A DNA stretch of 64,000 bases from Zygnema cylindricum (taxonomy: Eukaryota; Streptophyta; Zygnematophyceae; Zygnematales; Zygnemataceae): the NCBI GenBank assembly GCA_037447655.1, contig JBBHKE010003238.1, forward strand, positions 156,542 through 220,541, written 5' to 3'. Below, one piece after another: positions 55,056-64,000 of the stretch. How positions within the stretch are numbered: the stretch's first letter is position 1; each line of letters starts with the position of its first letter. A program made the translations under genes and the position numbers. The notes under the pieces are model-generated. The model was not told the DNA's origin and did no database searches. It was given only the letters and a program-made list of their open reading frames with translations.

Positions 55056-56130
55056 ATTGATATTGTTTACAAGACAGAATTAGGGTACAATACGCTAATT
55101 TTAACATGACATAAGAATGTGCTTAAATTTGTTTTGTCTCATTTTAAAATGAAATAAATTAGTTTCCTCTCTCACAACGCATGCTCATTAAATAGGAAAG
55201 ACTTCGCCTTTAGTGCCTCTAAGAAGCCAAAAAACCCCTTCCATTTTCGTTATCATTCGTCTTGTTAGATAAATCTCGTGGAGCACCATATACTACATGC
55301 TAGTAAAATCACACAAAGACATACAGCGCGTTACAGCCATATAAACGCGCATGTAACGAGTACATACACACATACTAACGACAACAAGAACAAACGACAC
55401 ATATAACCTTATGTTCAACAAACTCGTACAGCACCAAACCAAATAAACACTAAGACAATCGAAAGGTAAAAACATAATCTTTAAGCCGAAGAAAACAAAT
55501 TCCTTGTTCATGATTAGCGCGGGGCAACAACAGATATCAATAAACCCACGCCTCTATAAATACAAAGTGGTAAGCCTCAAGGACTTCGCAAAGATCGAAT
55601 GCTTGGGCAGAGGCCCAACCAAAAGAAATAAAACAGTGTCTTATGTTGCAAAATATTGTTTTATTGGCCGACCAAATACCGTGACACTCGTTAGCATTTT
55701 ACCAACCTCTGTAAATGATACGGTGCCTAATACTGAATATTATGGTTAGGGTTTCTGCTCGATTCTAACTACTCTATAACCACTGACAAACACGAATCCT
55801 ACTGAAAAAAAAAAATTTTCCACAAAATCAAAGATTATGATTAGATTTTATGTCGTAAATTACAAAACGAAATCCTTCTGTGTACTACAGTACGGTCCTT
55901 CACGGTGAAGTCGCTTCCCTACGCATTGCGTTCTCACGCCAACACGGAGAGGAGTTTTCCAAACGCACTAAACAGCCGTACAGAACGTTGATTTCCGCAC
56001 AGCGACATCACCGCTGATATTTTAAAACTCAGCGGCAATCTTGCCGTTGAACGGCCGATTGCAAAACTTCGACGGACTCAGTCGCCAAGACAAATGGAGT
56101 TAAACAGAGCGCTCACTTTAGCGCTTGTCA
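55056..56130. other. intergenic, no gene recognised
   Basis: Mixed sequence with short open frames only. 55504-55749 is open but shows no exon borders or known motif. 55880-56130 is more GC-rich and may be the promoter region of the next gene. Confidence 0.45.
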
Positions 56131-56138
56131 TATAAATA
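56131..56138 (+). promoter_or_regulatory. candidate TATA box
   Basis: The sequence tataaata lies about 108 bp upstream of the ATG at 56239, at a plausible distance for transcription of the signal-peptide exon that follows. Confidence 0.5.
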
Positions 56139-56238
56139 TGTTTCCCTTTGTCTTTCCTTTTTGTGTGTGTGGTAACTCATGAGACTTGGACATCCAATAG
56201 TGAAAACCTGTGACATGACCTTCGAGTGCATCGACAAA

Positions 56239-58135
56239 ATGGTTAACATTTCGTTTCCTCGAGTTTCTCTCATCTTCTATGGAGTGATATTGCTATTTTT
56301 CTTGTCGAGTCGAGGCTAAATTGTGAGTGGTCGGAAGATTCCCGAAGAGGGACGAGGTGGGTCTCATACCGAGTTTTAATCTCAATAACTATGGAGGACA
56401 TAAAAAAGATAGAGTAAGAGCAACGAGCCACATTGATTTCTTTACAAAATTCATCTTTTTTCGAGGTATTGTGTTTTGAAATCTTAGAGCTTTTAGGCTT
56501 ACATATTTATATCATGAGAAGGCCACTGAAACAGATTGAGATAATGAGAGCGGGATACATTGTCAAACAAAATTTGAGTCTAGTTGCAAAAGTGGCAAGT
56601 TCAAGTTAATTAAAACGTTATAACTAAAAGTTGGATGGTCAGGTGGTTGTTTGCGAGAGTTAAAGTCAAAGCTATGCCTAGTAAGTAAATCGGTGGTTGT
56701 TTTCCAGCCTTGAAGACCACCTTGCCGCACATACCTCGCGGACACAATGCTTTTGTCGTACTTTGTTAAAAGGATGGAAAATTGTTACGATTGAAAGAAA
56801 TGCTGGTTTCAGTTGTTTGAATGCTTCTTTGCTGGTTCGGATGCAGAAAGTGGAGGGCATTTGTGGACTTCATGAAGGCAATGGCGAAGGACATCATGGG
56901 TTCGATGGACATTCCTCTAGTGAAAGAAAAACACTCGAGCAAGGACGTAAAAGTCTCGAGGACCAATGTGAAACGTTAGAAGATGGGCGAGGTAAGCGTT
57001 TTTTTGGAGTCCTTTGCAACAAATATATCATAAGTCGTCTATTTTCGAATAGAAAAATACAAGTGAAGGATGAAGTGAGTTTAGTAAAAACAACACTAAA
57101 ACGTTGCATGTAACTTTTTACGATGCATAGCTTCGAGTAAATCATGGACATCATAAACAACATGGATGTCATGAATGAAAGTATGAAGGATATAAAAAAT
57201 ACGGTGGAGATTACTCGAGAGAAAGACAAACACTTGAGGAAGGACGTGAAATTCTCGAAAACCAACGTGAAACGTTAGAAGATTGTCGAGGTAAGTTTTT
57301 TTGTTAGAGTCGTTTGCATTAAAAAATTTATAACTTATATTTCTCTAAATAAAAAAAGCTTAGAAGGTTGAATTTCTAATTCACTTAAATGAGTGAACAA
57401 CTCTGAGACTCAAAAACACGCTTTGGATGCAAAGCTTCGAGGACACCATGAACATACAGGAGGCCGAAAAAAATCTCAATTAGAATATCATGGACATGGT
57501 TGAAATTACTCGTTTGACAGAAAAACACTCGAAGAAGGACGTGAAAGTCTTGAGGATGAATGTGAAACGTTAGAAGATGGGTGAGGTAAGCGTTTTTATT
57601 TGAGTCCTTCGCAACAAATATATCATAAGTCGTCTATTTCTGAATAGAAAAATATAAGTGAAGGATGAAGTGAGTTTAGATAAAACACCACTCAGACGTT
57701 GCAAGTCAATTTTTACGATGCAGAGCTTCGAAGACATCATGGACATCGTGGACAACATGGACGTCACGAAAAAAACTATGAAGGATATCACAAATACGGT
57801 GGAGATTACTCGAGAGGAAGACAGACACTCGAGGAAGGACGTGAAAGTCTCGAAGACCAACGTGAAACGTTGGAAGATGGGCGTGGTAAGCGTTTTGGTT
57901 AAAGCTCTTTGCGATTCTATATTCTTACGAAGACCTTTAGCTTTACTTAATTGAGTTATCAACAACATCATCGAGACATTTTAGGGAAAAATATGTTTTT
58001 TATGTAGAGCTTCGAGAACATCACGGACTTTATGGACATCAAGGAGGCCATGGAGGATCTCATGAAGGACGTGATGGACACGGTGGAAAATACTCGGGGG
58101 AAAGAAAGACACTCGAACAAGAATGTGAAGGATAA
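56239..58135 (+). CDS. secreted Gly/His-rich exon-repeat protein (candidate gene)
   Basis: A possible first exon at 56239 encodes a signal-peptide-like start (MVNISFPRVSLIFYGVILLF). Repeat exons follow, each bordered by an AG acceptor and gtaag donor: 56847-56991, 57129-57290, 57433-57585, 57724-57885 and a terminal exon 58008-58135 ending in TAA. The best unit (57724-57885, 162 nt, phase 1 both ends) encodes a Gly/His/Arg part (ELRRHHGHRGQHGRH), then YEGYHKYGGDYS, then a charged part (TLEEGRESLEDQRETLEDGR). The last exon is GH-rich (GGHGGSHEGRDGHGG). The symmetrical phase lets units be gained or lost without a frameshift. Units 57129 and 57433 carry in-frame stops and damaged acceptors, so they are probably skipped or dead. 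The join of the first exon to the repeats is not certain. No known family recognised. Confidence 0.5.
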
Positions 58136-58265
58136 AAAGTAAAGGTTAGAATTGCATGACCTAAGCGTTTTGGTTGGAGTTGTTTGTAAATAGTTTTGAA
58201 TACCATGTACATTTTCGAATCAAAAATATTTGAGAAGGATGAAACTTTATTTTACACGATTGACT
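57499..58265 (+). repeat. duplicated segment, left copy (~770 bp)
   Basis: Near-identical to 59532-60300. It includes part of the repeat exon at 57433-57585, the intact exon 57724-57885 and the terminal exon 58008-58135, with their introns. Confidence 0.9.
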
Positions 58266-58719
58266 TTATGATGTCGAGCGTGCCTGGGAAATATAAGGGA
58301 AGGCCTACTGCCCCCCTTTAGTTGATGTGGGAGTCCTGCAAATGCCCCCCCCCCGATGCGCGTGCTTCCCATGGTAGTGACCATGCCCATTTCTGCCACC
58401 AAATCCCCCGAGAAAATGCATGCAAAAGAAAAGAGGCAATGGAGCCCGCATAGGGAATGAAATCGTGGGGAGGTGAAAAAGATACCCTAAACCCCCCTCT
58501 AGGGCTGATATCCCAATTTCCCCCCGTGCTGCTCCGCTGGAAGTCTAACAAATATTCCCTCAAAACCCACTGTCCTGCTCCAAAAGATTCTAGTAGTTGA
58601 CCCCGGCTGAACCGCAACCGAAGCCCAAAAAGGACTACCAAAGAGAGAACAACGACACTCCCGCGCAGAATAACTGGTCTAATAACTCAAATCTGTCCAC
58701 CATGGTCCACTTTTTGCAG
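58266..58719. other. spacer between repeat locus and LysM exons
   Basis: Contains a C-run near 58345 and several open stretches, including a Pro/Asn-rich one at 58597-58788, without convincing splice borders. No feature called. Confidence 0.4.
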
Positions 58720-59481
58720 CTGCCATCCTCGCTGCCATCCTACGAAACGTCCAGTACTTTTATACTGTGCCAGATGGTGGAAAAGTGACCTGCAATAATA
58801 TCTCCAGTGTCTATGGAATTTCAAAAATTGACTTTGCAAATCAAAATCCGGTATCAATATCTTCCCATTTTTGTGTTATGTTACTACATTGTCGTTGCTT
58901 ATTGCGGTTGAACGGTAGCTGACTTTATGCTTGTTTACTTCTTTCTCATTCAATCATTTTCCTTTCCTTATCCAATTTAGATTCCGTTTTCGTTGTTTTT
59001 TGAACTGGTTTTACATCATATTTGTAAAGTAAAAGAAAAACAGTGAGCACTTTGTGGAGTTCACAAAATCCCGGAATTTGAACAATAACACGGATCGATT
59101 AAAAATAACCAGTATGGTTTTATGTCGACGCATCTGGTTTTTTTGGATGGAGCATAACTGATTGATACTGTATGCATAAAAGATAAATGCTTCCATGCTT
59201 GTTTATGGTTCACGTTTTGTCTCTAATCTCAAAGATTGTTTTAAAACATGTTCATGTGAAAAGACCACTTACACCTAGAATAAATAGCTAAAGAAGATAC
59301 ATGCACAATATAGGAGCACACTCTGACTGGTCAGCTGAACACCAAAAGCATTCCGTACAGTTCAACTGATTGGACTATTTTCGCATTGCAGCGATTGAAC
59401 CGCGGCATCCCACTGACTCCTGGAACAGTTGTTAATGTGACTGCTTATCGCAACTGCTCTCTTCCATATACCGTGGCGAAG
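58720..59481 (+). CDS. LysM-domain protein, two internal exons of a partial gene
   Basis: Exon 58720-58850 (acceptor tttttgcag, donor gtatca) encodes a short hydrophobic lead and then a LysM motif: FYTVPDGGKVTCNNISSVYG, followed by ISKIDFANQNP. Exon 59392-59481 (90 nt, phase 0, acceptor cattgcag, donor gtcagt) continues as LNRGIPLTPGTVVNVTAY with NCSLPYTVAK, which looks like the end of the first LysM and the start of a second (YTV). LysM domains bind N-acetylglucosamine polymers such as chitin outside the cell. No start or further exons are found: the sequence after 59481 is the second copy of the Gly/His repeat segment, so the gene is either cut off or runs far. It may be a pseudogene fragment. 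Confidence 0.65.
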
Positions 59482-59531
59482 GTCAGTTATTCCTTTTGGA
59501 TTTTTGTAGCAATTGGGTAAAATGACAACAG

Positions 59532-60300
59532 GTGGAAATTACTCGTTTGACAGAAAAACACTCGAAGAAGGACGTGAAAGTCTTGAGGATGAACGTGAAA
59601 CGTTAGAAGATGGGCGAGGTAAGCGTTTTTATTTGAGTCCTTCGCAACAAATATATCATAAGTCGTCTATTTCTGAATAGAAAAATATAAGTGAAGGATG
59701 AAGTGAGTTTAGATAAAACACCACTCAGACGTTGCAAGTCAATTTTTACGATGCAGAGCTTCGAAAGCATCATGGACATCGTGGACAACATGGACGTCAC
59801 GAAAAAAACTATGAAGGATATCACAAATACGGTGGAGATTACTCGAGAGAAGACAGACACTCGAGGAAGGACGTGAAAGTCTCGAAGACCAACGTGAAAC
59901 GCTGGAAGATGGGCGTGGTAAGCGTTTTGGTTAAAGCTCTTTGCGATTCTATATTCTTACGAAGACCTTTAGCTTTACTTAATTGAGTTATCAACAACAT
60001 CATCGAGACATTTTAGGGAAAAATATGTTTTTTATGTAGAGCTTCGAGAACATCACGGACTTTATGGACATCAAGGAGGCCATGGAGGATCTCATGAAGG
60101 ACGTGATGGACACGGTGGAAAATACTCGGGGGAAAGAAAGACACTCGAACAAGAACGTGAAGGATAAAAAGTTAACGTTAGAATTGCATGACGTAAGCGT
60201 TTTGGTTGGAGTTGTTTGCAAATAATTTACAATACCATGTACATTTTCGAATCAAAAATATTTGAGAAGGATGAAACTTTATTTTACACGACTGAGTTTA
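59532..60300 (+). repeat. duplicated segment, right copy (~770 bp)
   Basis: Near-identical to 57499-58265. The charged-module exon (ending 59616) is stop-free here, unlike its left counterpart. The exon at 59757-59917 has lost one base (161 nt instead of 162) and is frameshifted. The terminal exon is 60040-60167. Confidence 0.9.
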
Positions 60301-60422
60301 TGAAAAAAACATTTTGATGATGTTGTGAGTGTATTTTTTGGATGTAGATCTTTGAGGACGTGATGGATGGAGGACACCATGGGGTACACCATTGGGGATA
60401 CCATGGATATGGAGGACATTAA
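59757..60422 (+). pseudogene. second set of Gly/His repeat exons, frameshifted
   Basis: Exons 59757-59917 (1-bp deletion after tactcgagaga), 60040-60167 (stop TAA) and a further GH-rich exon 60348-60422 (GGHHGVHHWGYHGYGGH then TAA) that has no left counterpart. Its phase does not fit the phase-1 donors before it. Probably a decaying tandem copy of the gene at 56239-58135. Confidence 0.5.
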
Positions 60423-62760
60423 TTGTGAAGAGGAGGAAACCTATCGCGGAAAGCGACTTCCTTGAAATTCTTTATAGCATAGTGATTTCTTTTTCTAGGA
60501 AGGAGTAGTTTTAATTTCAACTTAATTTCAACTTGTTGCTTGAACCTCTTAAGCATGTAAACGTAACTTTTTGTGTGAACTAGTAGACTAGTTGTTGCAA
60601 GTAAACGAAGATTTTATTGTCGGAAATGCGCGGTAAGATCATCAAGGTACAAAGCTTCATTGTAACTGAAAGTTGTTTAAGATCATCAAGTAAAAGATCA
60701 AAATCCTTGTGGAATAAAAACACAACAAAGATTAAACAACAATAAAATCCCAAAAAGGGAAAGCAACTAGTGTAGCAAAAAGAAAAAAACGAAAACCAGA
60801 CCTTACGAACACAAACACTTACCTTAGACACTTAAGCCTTAGATTATGCCACACTAAAGGTCAAAAGTATAAATATCGTATACATGGCCCAAGTGGCGTG
60901 AGGGTAAGTCTCATAATCCTCAACAATCATTCACCAGTGTGTTTTGTCGAATAAGAGCCAAAGCTTGGGACGGTTAAAAGACGATAGAGAGACATTGGCA
61001 ACGTAAAAGACATGAGAGATAGAGAAGGGCAACCAAGTCCTCTAACTTCAACATATCGTCGAGCGCAGTCACATAGGAATTTGTCAAAGAAAGAGCTTAA
61101 GGTCCTAAAGATCTCCAAAAAAAATGGTATGAAATTGTTTCTAGAGTCTTGGTGCAAGTAGTTGTGGTTGCCACATCTCGAGGCGCACCACTACTATGCA
61201 ATGTTGTGGGTGAGAAAACATGGGATTATGTAGGGTCTATGAGAACTTCGTCCCCAATGTTCTCGTTGCTCCGTATAAAAACACAAGATCCACACGAGGA
61301 CCACCCTTTAGATTAAGAATGTTACGATAAAATATATGACCCTTCACATTTGATTGTGTATCCTGCTTCCCAACCCACGACAAAGATTACATCCCGTAAC
61401 ATGTCATGTAGCGTCGACATCTCCTCACAATGTGAGCAATGAAGCAAATGGACACCATGTTTGTCTCTAGGTTGACCACAAATACATCGGGGATTGCATT
61501 AATGGTAAGGGCGGGCAAGCCAAGCTGTAAGCAAAGCGCAACAAAAATTTGAGGCGAAGAAAAACAGAATGAGGCAAAGGTTGGTGTAGTTACAAGTCAA
61601 GCTCCAGTCCTAGGTCTCGAACAAGATCAAAGTCTTCTCCGCACATGAACTGTAGGGAGCGCCAAAAATAAGATCTTGAATTACGATATGTCGTTGCTTC
61701 TGTGAGTGACTTTCGACGATGAGGGACGAGAACGTGGGAACTTCATCTTGAGCACTTAGTGGTAAAAGTGCCCGAGTGGATAATAATGAATTGAAATGGG
61801 AATAAGCCCACATTGGTGTGGGATACTACATGAACTTATATAAGAGAATCGTCTACCAACAACCTTAAAGCTATAATAGATGCCACTTACACCCAACTCC
61901 CTCTCCCTAAATAAGCCGCTAGCTCTATGGTGGTAGTAGGACACAAATCAAGACCTCGCTAGAGACTGGTAAAGCAACTTCTGTACGAGCAAATAGCCTT
62001 TTAGGAGATCGAAGAGACCATGGCCAAGAAGTTCCTGTAGATTCCCAAAGAGTCGATCATTAAATTCCGAAAGGGGGGAAATGAAAACCGAGTTGGGAGC
62101 TGACGTGCGCCCCAAGTACAATGGGCGCTAGGCAAAATAGAGTAAAGATAGCAAACGCCACTAGTGAATTCGAAAGCTTATGAAGGTTGTTATTGTGGAA
62201 AAGGTCATTCAATAGGCCGTAAACTGGTTAACAAAATTAGGGGCTCTAGTGGGGGAACCTAAAGCCCTTATACCCTTTTGAGGAGCAAAAATGCGAAATC
62301 TTGAAGGGAGATAGAAATCGGGTGGTAGACCTTGAAGGCTTCATGCGACATATTTAGTGACTTTGACGAAACGGTGTACCTTGGAGAGTTACTTTACAAC
62401 TTGGTTAAAGGTAGGACAAACTTGGTTCAGTCGGGTCAATAATGTGAGTGTTGTCGACAATATAATGGAACAAACAACTTGGAAACGCTGTAATTGATGC
62501 TCTTAGAGCTTGAGGTGAGGGAGAGCAAATAAAGGGGCTCATAACGACTCACTTTGAAGAGTACAGTATCAGTTAACGATTCCAATGGAATGCTCCTACA
62601 TCCTTGGCAAATAACTTCAACATTCCAAAAAAACAAAAAAAACCTCTTTTTCTTCAATCTTGGCAATTAACTTCGACATTTTAAAATTACAAAAAAACCT
62701 CAATTTCTGTTCACGTGTATGATGTCTGCATAAATCACCACCTGCATGAAAAAAAACAAA
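60423..62760. other. intergenic, no gene recognised
   Basis: About 2.3 kb with only short open frames. There are no splice-bordered exons, RNA genes or terminal repeats. The part from 60880 to 62300 is less AT-rich and could be an old repeat, but I find no partner in the window. Confidence 0.45.
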
Positions 62761-63569
62761 TAATACATATGCACTAAACGTTATAAACCGAAGCATACAG
62801 GGGACGTGACTTCATTTTCCGTACATGTCCGATCGTACCGATCAGCATTAGAAACAAGTGTGCACCTTCTGAACCGAGTGCACAGAACTCGTCACCGCAA
62901 TCGCGTGAGCAGCGTCTGAGCGGAGTGCACGGAGTCGAGTCGTTAGGAGAGTCGCGCGTGCAGCTGCAGAACGGCAACCCCCCCCCCCACACCTGCACTC
63001 CTCCACCCTGCGAAGCGCCGTCGGACAAACCCAACCCTCACACGTCCGTACAAATGCTCAAATTTGTCGCTTCCTAATTCCTGTAATTCTCGAAACCCTT
63101 ATGTGAAAAAAAAATCGAAAAAAAACAGGCAAAAAAAAAAAAAAACAATAATAATAAGAAAAAAGGTAAAAAACGACAACGGAGAAGCAACAATAATTTT
63201 AAAAAAGAAGAAAAATAGTAAAAGGCGACTCATCGAGCTACTCATATTCTACTTCATTATTTATTCGTTTACTTTTTTCTGAAACCATTTTTTTTCCTAA
63301 TTTCAGAACATGAGCAGACATAACTTGAAACGACTGAGACCACAATTAGTGTGGATAACTTGTACCCGTCTGAGTGGACTGCTTTCCTGAAGACCTAACT
63401 CCTCTGGTAATCGATTTTTAGCCACGGTTCTGACAGTGCTATCGCTGCATCCTACCGAAGCTGAAGTAAAAACGTTTTTAGGGTTGCGAGGATTGGCGAG
63501 GCGAAGGAGGAGCTACTGTAGAGTGAGAAGGATTTTTAGGGTTTGAAGTCGCAGGAAGGTAAAGGAAGG
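62761..63569. other. upstream region of the gene at 63570
   Basis: GC-rich to 63060 (with a C9 run near 62980), then an A-rich stretch (63100-63220). No TATA box near the ATG. Probably promoter and 5' UTR, possibly with a 5' UTR intron. Confidence 0.4.
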
Positions 63570-63641
63570 ATGGGCGACGATAGAGATAGGCGGGGAGGGC
63601 CTCCCGGGAGGAATAGGGCGACAGTACAAGAACTAAAGCTG
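63570..63641 (+). CDS. first exon of an unidentified gene running off the window
   Basis: ATG at 63570 opens 24 codons (MGDDRDRRGGPPGRNRA then TVQELKL) up to a GT donor (ctg|gtaact) at 63642, followed by a pyrimidine-rich intron. The start is Arg/Gly/Pro-rich, as in many nuclear or RNA-binding proteins, but it is too short to identify. Confidence 0.5.
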
Positions 63642-63654
63642 GTAACTTTTTCTC

Positions 63655-64000
63655 AATTCTCTCTCTCTCTCCATCTCTCTCTCTCTCCCACCGCTTTTCC
63701 TTTCTTTTTTCTTGTCCTGTCCTTTTTTTTTCTCTTTTCCATTCCTTTCCTTTCCTTTCTCTTTTCCATTCTTTTCCTTTCCTCTCCTATCTTTTTTTTT
63801 CCCTTCCCTTCTCTCTCCTTCCCTTCCCTTCCCTTCCCTTCCCTTCCCTTCCCTTCCCTTCCCTTCCCTTCCTTTCCCTTCCCTTTCCTTCCCTTCCTTC
63901 CCTTCCCTTCCCTTCCCTTCCCTTTCCTTTCCTTTCATTCCCTTTCCTTTTTCTTTCCTTTTCTTTCCTTTCCTCTCGTCTCCTCTCTTTCCTTTCCAAT
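63655..64000 (+). repeat. pyrimidine tract, (CCCTT)n and (CT)n
   Basis: Continuous C/T sequence with a core of cccttccctt repeats, filling the presumed first intron of the last gene to the window end. Long Lys/Glu/Gly frames on the minus strand are artefacts. Confidence 0.93.

Noticed and set aside
63633-63999. Lys/Glu/Gly-rich minus-strand proteins
   Set aside because: Produced by the CCCTT/CT tract; artefact of composition.

Overview
This window is nuclear DNA from a eukaryote with many introns and many transposons. The protein-coding exons have canonical GT..AG introns, often with long pyrimidine tracts. The best fit is a streptophyte (charophyte-type) alga or a plant close to that grade. 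The reasons are an animal/algal-type P2C cation ATPase, which flowering plants lack, together with a plant-style LRR receptor kinase, LysM exons and plant-type Ty1/copia elements. A member of the Characeae is possible, but the sequence alone does not settle the genus.

Layout. (1) 1-8818, + strand: the 3' two thirds of a Na+/K+-ATPase-type (P2C) pump gene. I can place 13 exons. The exon carrying the TGDGVNDSPALK hinge is missing around a long (CT)n tract, and three cation-site positions differ from the animal pump. (2) About 8.8-20.4 kb: a transposon graveyard. It holds at least eight short elements of one TA-flanked MITE family, two ~785-bp non-autonomous hAT elements with perfect 8-bp target duplications (each nested in one of those MITEs), two ~300-bp MULE-like elements, and a ~470-bp TIR family that recurs at 54.6 kb. 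(3) 21224-30556, + strand: an LRR receptor-like gene with 17 exons, giving a 664-residue product that I can splice in frame from end to end. It has a signal peptide, an LRR N-terminal cap, six LRRs each on a 72-nt phase-2 exon, a Cys-rich juxtamembrane region, one TM segment and a kinase domain that has lost nearly all catalytic residues (a pseudokinase). (4) 31.8-39.7 kb: a minus-strand copia element joined through a shared LTR to the truncated end of a second copy. (5) 39.68-49.75 kb: an island unlike the rest, bounded by two truncated copia elements. It contains a plastid-type tRNA-Cys, a perfect 24-bp hairpin, a large unrecognised minus-strand reading frame of about 880 codons broken by one in-frame TAA, and at least five kinds of tandem repeat. 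(6) 49.75-54.6 kb: a second, different minus-strand copia element, truncated at its 3' end. (7) 56.2-60.4 kb: an exon-repeat locus encoding Gly/His-rich and Glu/Arg-rich modules on symmetrical phase-1 exons, partly duplicated, with two LysM-coding exons between the duplicates. (8) 63570: first exon of a further gene that runs off the window.

The genes do not form one pathway. The receptor pseudokinase, the LysM exons and the secreted Gly/His-rich repeat protein would all act at the cell surface, and the pump at the plasma membrane. Everything else is repeat biology. The parts most likely to be new are the island ORF and the divergent P2C pump.
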